Positions 12,401 to 25,873 of a stretch of 64,000 nucleotides of DNA are shown one piece after another. Made by a program: the position numbers and the translations under genes. The stretch's first letter is position 1. Every line of letters starts with the position of its first letter. The stretch spans positions 22,691,253 to 22,755,252 of the forward strand of contig CM034607.1 of NCBI GenBank assembly GCA_020091685.1, written 5' to 3'. Below the pieces are notes generated by a model that made no database searches, was not told where the DNA came from, and saw nothing but the letters and a program-made list of their open reading frames with translations. This stretch comes from Lutjanus erythropterus (taxonomy: Eukaryota > Chordata > Actinopteri > Lutjaniformes > Lutjanidae).

Positions 12401-15400
12401 TCTACTCAGTATGACTGTCAAAGTGTAATTTTTTTGACACGTTAGACCTGGAGTTATCAAACTTTTGTATGTCAGGGTATTGGGGGAAGCCTCAACAGCA
12501 AAATTTCGGTGTGAGTCTCTGGAAAAACCTTTTAAAAAGTCATTTGTCACTTGCAGTTGTTACTAAAACTTTCTGTACAAAATCATTTATTCAGGATTAT
12601 GAATACAGAAAAATGTTATGTTTTGTCCTATATTGATATTGTTACAGTTGGTCCACAATCCAAATGTTGTGTCTGATGGATTGAAAAACCTAAAGCTTAC
12701 AGGAGCAATATGTCTAAAAATGAGTGCTGCCATCCAAAGTTGGAGCCATAGATGGTATATTAATAGGGTGAAATCCCATTTAATAGAAATTAAGCTGATC
12801 AGCTGTTTATACCTGTCAGTTTTTGGCAATTTAAAGCTAAGCCCGTTGCAATGAAAACAAAAGCCCACTGCTCTGAACACACACTCTAGAGTTTAAGTTG
12901 TTGTTGAGTTGTCTGTTTGTCTCACTGCCTGCCAGACTCCACCAACATATTGCTCAATTTAACTGTTACAAACATTTAATCTTTCAGAAAGATGATTCAT
13001 AATTTTCTTATGACTCATAAAGACACAGACACTTATTAATTTGGCAAACATTCAGTATTAATTTGAACTCTAATTAACGTGAAATGAGCGAACAAAAACT
13101 CAAGTTACAGACCAGAATGGAAATTTCAAAAGAGGATACTGCAGCTGCAGCACAGTTTTCAGAGAAGCCAGTATTTAAACTTAGCATGTGTCCTTAATTT
13201 CTGACAACCTGTCATAGTCATTTTGTGATTTATTACAGTAAATATGTTACAGATTTCTCAATGGAATATTTATGCTTCGATATCATTGTTAAACTATGAC
13301 AAAAATACAGACTTAGAACACATAAAGTTGGGAAAATATGTCAAAGAGAAACCAAAGTTCATTACTTGCTAACTTTGGATTTAATTCTGAAAAGATGAAG
13401 CTGAATAAAAATGAAAACATAGCTAAGAGGGATCCCCTGATTTACCACTGGGTATTTCACATACTGCTCCAGTAGATGCACCGATTTGAGATGATTTTGT
13501 CATTAAGGACTTTAAGGAATTCCCCTTAAAGTAATGTTTTTTTTTAGATTTGAATATAAATATAAATATAATATAAACATTAGTCTTTTATGATACCACA
13601 ATTAAAAGTCTGGGATACAATATTTATCACAAAGAAAAATGATCTTGAAAAATTATAATTTTATAACATTATATAGCATTTCTAGACTGTATAAAACCAT
13701 TTTTTGTGCCTCCGCTTTTCTTCTTTAATGAAATAAATATGAGCAGCCAGCAATGACCTAAGCATGTGCAATGAATTGTCTTTGGCAATAAATGTTTGAA
13801 TTATGTATGGTGCAACTGACCCTTCGCTAAGCCCCTGACTTAATTTCGCTATGCCTGTCAAACTTTCCATTCTCCCACTGCACATATACACTTTAAATAT
13901 TGAAACTGGCAGTGATTTTGGAAACACCAGGTCTTTAATTCCACAGAGAAGTAAACAAAGGCAGCTTCTCGTTTCGAGCTGATGACCGTGGATTTTGTTG
14001 GCTAGGATGCTAAAAGACTGAGGCTAAAGCTAGCATACACTCCAGCAAACATTGGTCAGATGGTGAACACGTATACGTATATGACAGATGAGAGAAAAAC
14101 ACTCATTAACACAGGGAAAAGGGAATGCAGGGACTAGATTAATGCAGCCGAAACTTGTTTGTATTGCGATATTCAACATATTGTTACGCCCCTGATAAAT
14201 ATATATAACACAGTCACATGATCAAAACACAATCAATCAAAACAACCAAAGCTATTTCTTCCTTTGCTGTTCCATAACTGTGATAAAACTTAAAATATTC
14301 TTTTCCTCCTTCTGCTCAGGACCCTCGACAACTTGCTCAAGGACCCGTGTTGGTCCCCGGACCCCAGTTTGAAAACTACTGCGTTAGACCACCATCGAGT
14401 TATTCTCATATCTTTCTATAACACCCTCCTGTCTTCTTTCTCTTTCCATCTCACCCACGTCAAGCTAAGAGTTGGCGGCCTGCTGCTGCCTGTCAGTAAC
14501 GCTCAGCCATGCAGCGGAGGGTTAGCGTGGTCAAAAACTCTTTGCCAAGACTCCAGTCGAACAAACCAAACCCCCGCTAGGAAACAGCCAAAAAGACACA
14601 AAGAGAGATCTGTCTGTGAGGAAGGGAGAGCTGACTCAACAAAAATGGCAGAACTGGTGCGAGGGAACAAGGAAGCAGTCTGCTACACTCTCAGCTGTAG
14701 ACTGCTGGGGAAATTACCGGCAGTTTAACAACAGTTACATGGGAAAAAATCAATCATGAACAAAAGGATTCCTCTAAAAGATGCGGTGAATCACATAAAT
14801 ACGGTCAGATTTATCATCACAGGGTGGTGTCACAGAGGACAAAGTTTATTCGTCACCCAGGTTTCTCCTTTATTGCATAAGAACTCATCTGCTGCTCTTT
14901 CTCAAACAACGACTGGATTCAGGAAAAGTTAAAAAAGAGGAAACACAAAGTTTTAATACAAACTTTGACTCCAGTGAGAGTCAAAACTGCTCAGGCTGAG
15001 TTACTGTAAATACTAGTGTGGTCTTGCATGCATTCACACAGACATGCATGTGACTAGCTAAGCAGACGAAATGCAAAAACCAAAAAAAAAAAGTGAGGAA
15101 GGAGCTGGCTGCCTGTCATTGTGGTTTCCTACTCGACTTTTCTGTCTCTAAAGCCTGCAACATTAACTGTTTCTTTCTGCAGAAGCTATCTTTCTGTGGT
15201 TTTGTGTCAATAATAAACCATAAATGTCCCAAAATATCAGAATTTTTTCCACAGCCTACATGTTTGTCTAAAATATGTAAGATGAGATCGTCATCATAAG
15301 GTAAAAGTCAAAAGTCGGCCCCAGATTTAGGCTGCAGAAGCAAATGGCAAAGCAGATCACTCCGGGATTTTATGGCTAAGAATCAAGATGTCGTGCTTGA

Positions 15401-18400
15401 TAAGGCTTTAACCAGCTTAGGTCGGTCTCTGTGATCGCACTTCTCAATCAAAAGGGATGTTCTCACAGTGAAAGGGGATTCTGCTTGACGACCATCGGGC
15501 AGGTGACACAAGGTGATGCCCTCTGGACCACCTCTGATGAAATGTTAGAAAGCACCAGACTGACCAACCCTTTAAAAAAGTCTGGCTTAATTTGACGTGA
15601 AACTTGTGGGAGATGCACAAAATTTTTCTACTAATTCACTCACTCAAATTAAAGGTTTATTGTAAACAGCTTGCACACAAAACTTTTAGTGTGCACAGTA
15701 AATAACTTTGAAAAAATGAAAAAAAAAGTAACTTAACTGAACTTAGATTGACTCATTAGTTTGAAGTCTTATTTGAGTTTTGTAAAAAAAAAAAAAAAAA
15801 CTGAGTTAACTGACATGTTCCATATGCTAAAGATATAAAGTTTAACCAACAACTGTTCAGTCACACTGATCTAGTTCGACTCAAAAATTCAAGTTAACTT
15901 AAGTTAGGTTCAATCATTGGTTTTGAGTCTTATTTAAGTTTGATAAAACCACTTGAGTTAAGCTAACTGAACCAGAAAAAACATGTTAAATAACTGCTCA
16001 GTCAACTTAAAAATGTTAGTCACCTGAGATTGAATTATTCATTCAATATCTTGTTTGAATTGTGGAAAGCCAATTGATGGTGAACTGAACCAGAGAAAAC
16101 ATGTTCAGTTTACTTAAAATATTAAGTTGAACCAATAACTGTTCAGTCACACTGACTGGCTTAACCTAAAAATGTAAGTTAATGAACTTAGATTGAATAA
16201 CTAGTAAAAAAAAATAAATAACTGAGTTAAGTTATGAACCAAAAACTCTTCAGTCACACTGTGGATTTTACACCGAAATTCTGTGTTATGGATGAATCAG
16301 GGTTTACAGTGAGGGGTTAAGAGGCCATTAAGTTTGTTATTTAGCTGACCAGCATCTGAGTGAAAGGCCAAAAAAACAAAACAAAACAAAAAAAACAACA
16401 GTTTCCACTCACCCTTTTCGGGGTCCCTTTGTTCTTGATCAGACAGGACTTCTCCAGATTCTGATATCCACCAATCACCTCAATCTCTTCCACCGTGGGG
16501 TACTTCTTCTTCGCTGGCTCGGCCACAGCAGGGGTCGCCTGGGCCTGCTGCGGCGATGAGGTCTTTGCAGGCGTCGTAGACGTTGTTGTGGAATCCTGTC
16601 CCCCTCCTCCTCCTCCTCCTCCTCCTCCCTCCTCCTCCTCCTCCTCCTCCAGCAGGTTTTCTTGGAGTAATTGTGATGGTGGCACCTCTCTTCCCTTTCC
16701 CTCCAGAAGCACTCCTGATGGTGAAAAGCGTGGGCGACGGTGTGGAAGATGGAGATATACTCGGAGACGGGGCAGGTGATGGGGTAGTTGGGGAGGGGGC
16801 CGGGGTCGGGGCACTATCCGAGGGTTTCAGAAAATTATCCGGGGATTGGCTCCTGGTAGTTTGGTTAGATTGTTTGAGTTGAGACGGTGGAGACGAAACA
16901 CACTGAGGAGTCACTTTGGGGTTGGATGTTTCTTGATCTTTCTCCTGTGTCTTTGCATCATCCTTTACCTGATGCTTCAACACTCTTCTGGGGCTTTGCT
17001 GCCCCTTTGTCTCCCTGTCCTTCAGAGGAGCGTTCGGTGATGTACAGGACTTCAGCGCTTCCTGCTCCCTCAACTGAAACTGCTCAATCTGGCGCTGTAT
17101 CGCCTGAACGCCAGAAATCTCTTCACCCGAAAATGTTTTGCTGTCAGCCTGCTGTGCGTTTGACTTGAGGGGCTTCACTTTGACAAGGTGCACTGATGGG
17201 ATGTCCACAGTCCTCTCCCTCACGCACAAGCCCGACCTCGAGCCAACTGTGTCCAGGTTGTAGATCCGACTCATGGCTGCAAGGGAGTTGGGATGAGGCA
17301 GCAAAGGGGAGAGAGATTGCACCGGATCAAGAGGCGATGTATATCCCTCTAACTCCTCCTCTGACAGCTCAGTTTCCTCCTCCTCCCTTTCTTCTCTGTT
17401 CTCGTGTTGGCTCCTGTGGCGCCTCAGCTGCTCTTCCACATGTTTGACGGGGTCGTCCTCATCCTCGGATATTTGGAAGCTATCGGAGATAACTTCAGAG
17501 GTAGCAGTGGCGTACCCGCTCGTTACTTCCTCTCCTCTGACAGCTTGTGAGTGTGGTACAGAAACAGGAAGCTGAGGGCAGGTTTTCAACACGCCGACTT
17601 CCTGCGTGACGTCAAAAGCAGCCATGGATGTCTGCCCTGCTGCGTCTTCCTGTCCCCTCTCTGCTTCAACCAGCCTCTTCCGCATGTGAGCTGCTGCTTC
17701 CCACTCTTTCTCTGTCTCAGTTCCCCTCTCGTCATGACTGTCCTCAGCTGTTTGGCTGACATTTATCTCTTCGCCTCCATCTTGGGCCTCTCTTTGTTTC
17801 AGCCTCTCCTGCTCTCTTTGTCTGATCTTCTCTCGCAGGGACTCGATGCGGCTCAGGGGTTTCCCGATCCTCCAGCTATCCCTCCTCTCAACTCCTTTAC
17901 CTTCTTCCCAGTCTTTCCCCTCGTCACTTTGATTTGCATCCTTCTTTTTCTCCAACATTTCTTCTGCAACGTAAAAAACAGTTCTGGGGATTTGAATCTC
18001 GAGGGGACCCGCAGGGATCCCCACGGGTGCAATCTTTTTTGGAGATCTGGGGGTTACATCTGATCCAGATCCAGTATCGCTGTACATTTGTGCCTCCTGT
18101 TTGCTCTCTTTGGTCACTTCATAAGCAGCCTTGTTGCTATAAACAGTCGTGTCTCCTATTTTTTCTATCTTACTTATAAGCTCCTCTGTCTGTTGGGACA
18201 AAACGGAGTGTGTTAAATAAGGTCCTTGAGGCCCCATGCCACTCCAATCTGGGCCTTTATGGGGGTCTCGAGCCCAGTCTGTGACCGGACAGAGCAGACT
18301 GGAGCACTCTGTGAAAGCTGAATCACCTCTGTAGTGTTTCTCCACAGCGTGACTCTCGACATAACTCTTCTGCGTGGCTTCAGGTGTGCTTTCCAACCTC

Positions 18401-21400
18401 TCTTCTCTCCGAAAATCAGATACCTTCTTGTCATTGGCTTGCGCCTCAGTCTTTCCCCCCAAATCTGAGTCTTTTTCTAAGCTTAGCTCCCTCTCTAAAC
18501 TTTTCTCACCTGTCAGCCGCTTCGCCTCTCTTTCAGCTCTTGTTTTCCCGTCCTGCCTGATTGGCACTCGTCTAGCAAACGAGATTCCCTCTGTGTTTTT
18601 GACGGATGCCACTGTGAATCCCTCGTCTCCTTCTGCATCACCTGCCTTCTCCACAGCCCTTGGGTCAAGTGGCTCAAATTTCTTAACTTCAGCCTCATTT
18701 CTCTTCTGCGTGAGCTTTTCATCCTCACTTTTTAGCTGTCTCTCTCTAAGCTTTCCTACCCTGTCTTTATCTAAAAGTTGTGTGCACCCCAGTTTGTTCT
18801 TCCCTGAGCTTGCTACGTCGACCCACGGAGCTATGCTCTTGTCTGAATGTATCCTGTCACGCATTTTCCTCTCATGACACCCATCATCATCTAAGCCATT
18901 CTCCTTAGCAGAGATGACGCGATCGGAGAAGCTTAACGAGCGTTTCGGCACCCCTTTCACCACCACGTTCCTCGCATCTGCCTCCGACTGTTGGTCCTCA
19001 TCATCTCCGGAATATTTTCTCCTCCCAGGCCGGAGGAAATTATCCGAGCTTTTGGATCGAGATGGAGGCTTGGGGTGTTCTCCGAATTTGCTCAGCAGCT
19101 GGCTGACCCTCCCTCCTCTGTCCACAAACACGTTATCATCCAAGCTGTCCTTCCTGTCTTCTTTGATAACCGTCGCCTGGCCCCAAGGTCTCTCTTTCTC
19201 TTTTTCTCTCAGCCAGGACATGTCCGTTTTGAGCTCCCTGCCCAAACTCTCCCGCCTTCCCTCCATGCTGCCCTTCATCATTTCTCCATCCTCTCTACCT
19301 GAACTTTTCCCATTTCCTCCTTCTCCTCTTTCTTCGGGGCTCACAGAGGGCTTTATGATCAGAACCTCTGAGGCTCGTATCTCAGTGACGCTCCCTCCTC
19401 CGGCCAGGATCTCCCTCAGGTCCATCTTCATCCCTCTCTTCCCCTGCTCCTCCTCGGGCCTCTCCCTCTCCGTCTCCCTCCATCTACTCCTCCTCTCGTC
19501 GCTGCCCTTCCTGTCCTGCTCAATGATGATGATGTTGTCAGCTCGGATGGTGCGAAGACAAGGGACGTGGGACGAAAACGAACTGGACGGTGGATCTGCT
19601 TCTTTCTCCTCCTCATCTTTTCTTACTTTGAGGAATTCCCGCTCCTTGACTGCATCTTTGACGGACTCTTTCCAGTGGATTTTATCTTTCTCCCATCCCT
19701 CCCTGCTGTTCTCTCTTTCTCTTCCTTGACTCCTGTCCCACATCCTCTCTTTTTCCCGCCCCTCACTTAAATCTCTGAATCTCTCTATTTTCAGTTCTAT
19801 ATCTCTTCCTCTTCCTGACTCCCCATCTTGACTCTTGGGGCTTGATTTCTCCTTCTCTTTAACTTCTGGCTCGTTCCCTCCCTCTACCTCCCTGCCCTTC
19901 CTCCATGAGCTCTGTGTGCGAATGAAAGGGTTTTCATGGACTGGAACTATCGTTTCTACAGAGACCTGACTCCCTGGTTTGACGTCTCCATCAAGCCACT
20001 GTCCTGGATCCGGACTAAGTGACAGTTCGCTTCCCAAATTCAGCGTAACACTGCTGTCCGTGTCACTCAGCCCATCAGAAGGAGACCTGACGTCAACCTG
20101 CAGCAGGCAGACGTCTTTCTCTTTTTCTCTTTCACCCAAACTGTCCTGCTTCGCCTTCCTCCGCTGGATGATCCCTCGCTTCCAGGCGGGCATGCTGGCC
20201 AGCTTCTCCTCCTCCTGTTTCTCTCTCCTCTCTCGCTCCTCCTCCTCTCGCCTCTTCCTCTCCAGCAGGAGTTGCTTCCATTCCGGCAGAGAGGAGACAG
20301 ACATAACAGAAAAGGGCTGTGGACAAGACGGTCGGCGTTTGTCTTTAGAGCCTCTGGGAATCGTCTGCAAATGAGGGAAAGATAAAGTCAAATCAGAGAA
20401 ATGCATCACCCAAACTGAACTTTTGGCACAAAATACATTTCTGTGATTCAAACCATGACTTCTTGTATGCTGCTTGACCCACCTTACTGCTGCTGTTGTC
20501 CTGCTACTCTACATTTGCCTGTCTGTCTTTGCTTTTCAAAACCTTTGCTCATGTCTTATTTTACAAGGATGTTCTTAATTTTCATCATCAATCATGATAA
20601 GTGTTATAAATTGTTTCTTAATTTTGATATTGATTTTAGCATACCAACTTCTGGCCAGGGACTACAGATAAAAAAAAACAGCCGTTTGTCTAATTCTGTC
20701 ACATTTATATTAATGTTTTGATAATATGCGCTGTCCCCAAGAAATAAATTAAATGATGATTAAATTTTAAAAATATATTCATTGTATAATTTACAGACAT
20801 AGTAAGTTAACATCATGCATCATCTCAGGGTGTTAGGTGGGTTTTAACTATCAAACAAATCAGTTTGATTGATCATGTTTTTTAGAAACAGAATTTAAAG
20901 CATCTGGAAATGTGGCTTTAAGTAGTACATATATATATATCCAGGCTGTGTGGGCGTGGCAGGTCACGTTTTGATCGGTAGTACCAGCACAGGAGCAAAT
21001 AGTCTGTTTAAGTGTACACTATATTTAGAACATTTTCACCTTTTTCCGATCGGAAACTGAGGCCACCATCTATTCTCTCTTCAAATCCACCAGACTTATT
21101 TGACAAAAACAGGCAATTTTACCTCACACAATTTGGGACTTGACGCACGTTTCCTTAATCTGTTAGTTTGTTTGTGTTATTGTAGGACTTTGGTGTCTAA
21201 CACCTTAATTCAGATTCAACCTCATGTTACTTGCAGCGGAGAAAGGCGTTCGCAGACCAGCAACTCCTGTGTCTAGTGAGGTAAAATTACTGTTTTTTCT
21301 TTTTTCAAAAGAATCTCGGTGGCACGGCAGCTTCAGTTCCCCATCTGAATGGGAAAAATAAATTACTGTTTGTGTCAAAGGAATCTGGAGCGATATAAAG

Positions 21401-22800
21401 GCTTCAGCTCCCCGTTGAGTTGGCTCAGACTCAGAGAGGCAGATTAAACCAGCGGGAGCAGAGAAGTTTTGTTGCACCTGTTTGAGTGTGACAACTGAGC
21501 AACCAACGTGGATTTTTTATGACTGGTTCATGGAATTAAATGCAGAAAATTCATAATGTCTGAGGACAAGCACGCCCAATTCAAACCCAATACAGGCAAG
21601 TGAACAGCACCTAAATGACAATATTTCAAATTTGGAGTAAAATGATTATTATTATTATTATGTACATGAGCCCCTAAATTACATGTTTAGAGGACTGATA
21701 TACTGATATAGATTTGAGTCGAATTGACTAAACTCTGTACAATAAGTTTATTCAACTTATCATTTCAAGTCAAAACGCTTCAAGTTAGAACTCATGTTTA
21801 TATGTTCTCAAGTGTACTAAAACCTTCTCAAAATAATGAAAAACTTTCTCTAAATTAGTATCTCAAAACAATAACTCATTATCTCAAAATAATGAATCAA
21901 TATCTATAATCACTTTATTGAACTCTGTGCACTACATTCATTCAACTCAGTATTTCAGGTCAAAAGATTTCAGGTTAGATGAACTCCTGTTTATAATTTT
22001 TTAAATGCTCTGAAAATAAACAGACATTTTATTTTAATTAACTTAAATAAGTCAAACAAGTATAGTAAACAAGAAAAAAATGTTGATCCCACTAAAATCC
22101 TATATGATTTTTTTTTTTTTTTTTAACAGAATGACAGTTATCTCCCAAACTCCTAACACCAAAGCAAACTAGATAGTTACAGGTAAGAGATAAAATATGT
22201 ATTTTTTATTTGTGAACTGTCTCTTTAATTAGCAATCATAAACTTCATAAAAACCAACTGGCAGCACATTATGCACATGAAACAGAAGAGCACCCTCTGC
22301 TTTAATCTGATATCTGTGATGAAAATGTTGAATTAAACTCACCAGAATTCCAGTTTTTGTAAAGATATCAGCGTATCCGCTCCGACTGTGCAGCTGTCAT
22401 CTCCACTTGTGCGTCTCGGCTGTGCGTAATGCGCTCCACTCCTGCACGGAAAATCTCCTCCACCAATAATTGAACAGATTTTTCTATACTGTCAAAACGG
22501 AGGGTTAAAAAGTCTGTACCACCCAGTCAAATCACCCCAACGACCCGACTGTGCATCGGAGCATGAAGACACGTCCGCCGTCGGTCTGTAGGTCTATGGT
22601 AGTAAATATTTCCAGCCTCAGAGCGGCAGCACTGTAATCCGATAATTACATTAAATTCCGTCAGGAGAGTTTAGAGCCACACACCATACTGTCGGACCTA
22701 AGAAAAGGCGTTTAAAGACCAGCGCCGTCTGCCTGGGCACCAACCCCCCACACCCTCCCTCCTTCCTCCCTCGTCTCATCCCGTCGTCCCGCAGGGCTAA
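8110..22800 (-). CDS. ppp1r18: Phostensin (PP1 regulatory subunit 18), frame-broken once in a GGA tract
   Basis: Phostensin targets protein phosphatase 1 to F-actin and caps actin pointed ends. The coding parts are 20304-16413 and 8358-8110, about 1,379 codons, against about 613 residues in human. The start MSVSSLPEWKQLLLERK is followed by a second PAWKRG motif and, near residue 125, by PVHENPFIR; all three have counterparts in human phostensin. The middle is long, charged and low-complexity. The conserved C-terminal block KKKYPTVEEIEVIGGY is followed, across an 8 kb intron in phase 0, by VKVCF and CEYPSETSML. KVCF fits the RVxF PP1-docking motif, where human has KISF. One extra G in a GGA run shifts the frame between the two halves of the large exon. 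A non-coding first exon probably ends at 22343. The C-terminal tail after the acidic stretch is poorly conserved and may be spliced differently. Confidence 0.88.
8359..16412 (-). other. ppp1r18: Phostensin 8 kb intron
   Basis: GTGAGT donor and TTTACAG acceptor. No supported gene lies inside. It contains a (GT)n tract at 9393-9432, an A-run at 9550-9570, and repeated AACTTAAGTT/TTGAGT motifs at about 10.85-11.25 kb and 15.6-16.25 kb that look like one dispersed repeat in two places. Confidence 0.7.
9393..9432. repeat. (GT)n microsatellite
   Basis: An almost pure GT run with one late interruption, in the phostensin intron. Confidence 0.95.
16413..20364 (-). CDS. ppp1r18: Phostensin large exon (start ATG at 20304)
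   Basis: The acceptor CATTTGCAG precedes 20364. A short 5'UTR leads to the ATG at 20304-20302, chosen because the family begins right there with its P-x-WK motif. The donor AAAAGG|GTGAGT ends the exon at 16413. The long frame stays open from the start to the GGA/GGG tract at about 16650-16610. Beyond it the family-conserved YPTVEEIEV block is in another frame, one base displaced. Open frames on the opposite strand (18914-19729 and 17551-18063) are shadows of biased Ser/Glu/Arg codons. Confidence 0.9.
16597..16650 (-). repeat. ppp1r18: (GGA)n coding microsatellite in phostensin
   Basis: On the coding strand this is a GGA/GAG run encoding Gly (or Arg, or Glu in other frames). It contains one AGGGAGG irregularity, an extra G relative to the triplet pattern, and ends in GGGGG. 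The family-conserved frame changes by one base across it. Confidence 0.9.
22343..22800 (-). promoter_or_regulatory. ppp1r18: Probable non-coding first exon and promoter of phostensin
   Basis: On the minus strand a TTCTG|GTGAGT donor sits at 22343. Upstream sequence (22.35-22.8 kb) is GC-rich and CpG-containing compared with the surroundings, with pyrimidine-rich CTCC blocks and a GGA run near 22810-22840. The next acceptor is the one before 20364. Inferred from the splice signal and composition only. Confidence 0.4.
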
Positions 22801-22843
22801 TTGGAAAAGAGCTGGAGGAGGAGGAGGAGGAGGAGGAGGAGGT

Positions 22844-25800
22844 GCGGCTGTGTAGCTGGCTGTGGTGTCAGGAGGGCAGAGCAGAGAGTTTACCTACCTG
22901 AGGCAGACATGATCAACCTCCTTCTCATATGGTATGTTTTTTTTATTTTCACTCCCGATTTCTTGAATTTTTCATGCCAGGACTTAACATGCAGCGCCGC
23001 CCTGCAGCCTAGTGTTTGTTCCACCCAGCAGAGGAATGAGACTGGGACTTTATTTCAACTAGACAAATTAACATCGTACTTTTTTCTTAGCAGAAGCCAA
23101 TTTCTGCCAGTTTCTTCCAGTGTAATGGGGAAAATATCCTGTAAGAGATGATAACTTTTCTACCAGAGTTAGTTTGAGCATCTCAAAATGATGAAAACAT
23201 TTCTCAGAATAACAAACTTTTCACAATTTCTCAAAACTAGAAGAGGTCACTCAGTAGAGCACAGATCTCCACTAGACAATCTTGGAAAATAACATTTTGG
23301 ATGTAATCCCTTTGTAATCACTGTCATTTTGATTAGTATTTGTAATTTAATTACATGTTTTTTCCTCAGTAACTGTAATGGATTACAAATACATTTATTT
23401 GGTAATTTAATCACATGTAACTACTTTCATGTAAGTAGTCACTCTCAAGCACTGCTAGTATCCTATTAGATGTTTGTGTGAGGTCATGTGACCTTAAACC
23501 ACCAAAATCTAATCAGTTCATTCTTGAGTCCAAGTGAACATTTGTACCAAGTTTGAAGAAATTCCCTCAAGGCGTTTCCGAGACATCATGTTCACAAAAA
23601 CAGGACGACCCAAAAACACGTAATGGTTGTGGCCATGACTGTCATTGGCGTGGACCCATGAAAAAAAATACGTTTTTCAAGGTTTTTCAAAGATTCAGAA
23701 TCTCCATGTGCTTCAGCATACACTCATGAATGTGCATAAAAAAATTAGGCTGATCGGTTCAGTAGTATGCGAGATTAGTTGAGGACAAGCTGCAGGTCAT
23801 GCACACACACAATCCCATGATCCCCTCCGGGCTTCCACCTGGCTGAGATAATAATAATAATGATGAGTTAGTGAGTCAGAATAATGAGAATATTAGTTAA
23901 TAAAAATTATTAGTTAATATCTCAAAATATTGGTAAACTTTCTCACAATGACTTATCTTGAAATGATGAGCTGGTATCTTAACATAATAAATAACCATCA
24001 AAATAATAACTCAGTATCTCGAAATAATGAGAAACTTTCTTGAAATGAGGACTCAGTGTGATTTATATACGAAGTGGAAATGGTCTTCTATTGTAATAAA
24101 TACAGATTTGCCTGCAGGTAAATACAGCATGGAGCAATTCCAGCTGTTCAGGTGATTCATATCATTCTTTTTTCTAATATTTTTTCTTTTTTTCTTTTTA
24201 TTGATATATATCCCAACTGTTTGTTTTAATTGCAGGACTGTTGTCTTTGACAGTATTAGTTTGAACTAGATGAAAATAATAAACTGGAAACTGAGTGTAC
24301 ATTCATCCAGTCACTTGTCTTAAATTAGAAAACTGATTTCAAGACACCAAATTCTGTTTTCAGTATTCTCCTGTGAAATTTCAGTTGTACTTTTGGATAA
24401 TAATCAAGTGGCTTTTTGTTAGAGAGCAAATCACTTTGTTGCCTTGTCAGCTCACATAAAAAATAAAATACCAGCAACAAATAAAAAATTAAAAATAATG
24501 CAAAAAACCTGTCAAACTGGTGTGACTTGGCCATTACAAATAAACAACAGACCTGATGGGAAGACAAAAATAACATCACACTTACAGTAAACAGCTAATT
24601 ACATTTATTCAAAGTCGTCTTGAAAATACTGAAATCATTATTGTCATTACAGTAAGGCCACAATTCAGGCAGCTAATACACAAAACTAACACAGTACCAG
24701 CATTCAATACATGTTAAATATTACAGTACTTTGAAATTCAAGAATATAGTGGTTGCTCGGCTAATAAGCTGTTACTGACTTTATTCAGTTTGATCAGAAT
24801 CCAGTGGAATATAATTATTGCTTAATTATTTTAACATTACTGTTGTGTCCCAAATGCAACGAAAAGTTATTTAGGAAATACATTCATAAAAACAAAGCTG
24901 CATTTTTGTGCTTTTGCCAGTGTGAAATCTCAGTGTGACAGTTACATTTGAAAGAAGTGTACAGAGAAATACAGCACAACTGCAGTTGTCACGTGGAATG
25001 AAACAGCCTATAAAAATATACTATATGATAAACAAAAATATAAATCGGTGTCGTTAAAAAAAAGATTTATTTTTGTACAAATCTTTCTCCGTAAATGTGA
25101 TCAAAATATAGAGTTATCCGCAAAAAATATAAACATTTCGTTGATATTTTGGGGGTTGTGAGAAGTACTTACCCATAATAAGTGTATTAAGTGAAGGCCT
25201 CAGTTTGGAGAATCAGCAGGAGCACCAGTGTATAGTTGTACTGCTGTAGACAGGGTCAGCAGCAAAACTTATTTTGGTTGCTTTGGAGACAGTGATGTTT
25301 TGCTTTTATATGGCTAATATTTATCGGAAAAGACTGTCTGATGGCAAACTAAAGCTTTGAAAATATTCTAAATATAGCAACATTTAAATTGATAATGATT
25401 TTTTAAAGTGGGCCCTTTTTTAGTTGCCTAAAATACATTTTGTTGCTGACGCTGTCCACAACAGTATATTGCTTAAATTTCATGCTGGTGCACCTCTCTA
25501 CTTCTCTACTACCATCTACTGTAGGTAATACACTGACTATTGATAAGTACATCGTACAGCCCCATTTCAAATAATCTAAACTATACCTTTAATACAAAAA
25601 ACAAAGAAAACACAGATTCTTTCTCATTAGTAGAAGCAGGTGTTTTCAAATGGTGGAAAAAAAAAATCTACTCTTGCAATAAAATTCTCCCTTTCTTAAA
25701 TGCATAAGCAGCGAAAAGAAACTTGCAGTGTCAAGTTTGAAAGTGGTCGTTTTCCATCGGCTTTAAATGTCCAGAGCAGGTTTGTTTTGTTCTTATTCAG

Positions 25801-25873
25801 CACAGCAGACAACCAGGCTCATCAACACAACATGAAGACAGCTTCACATCACAGCAGCGAGACGACCTTCACA
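22844..25873. other. Intergenic, repeat-rich
   Basis: No supported exon. Contents: TGTAATCC/TTACAAATACA-type repeats (23.29-23.44 kb), a dispersed teleost-type repeat near 23.49-23.80 kb, TCTCAAAATAATGA minisatellite units (to about 24.05 kb), and a degraded copy of the AGGGATAG-family element near 25.16-25.60 kb, recognisable by CACTGACTATTGATAAGTAC. The 3'UTR of nurim should lie just left of 25874. Confidence 0.5.

Noticed and set aside
18914-19729. 271-codon plus-strand open frame
   Set aside because: Ser/Pro/Leu-rich shadow of the Glu/Arg-rich phostensin exon; no family match, and codon bias of the real gene explains it.
22801-23151. 116-codon plus-strand frame with an Arg run
   Set aside because: Translation of a GGA repeat plus AT-rich sequence near the phostensin promoter; no homologue.
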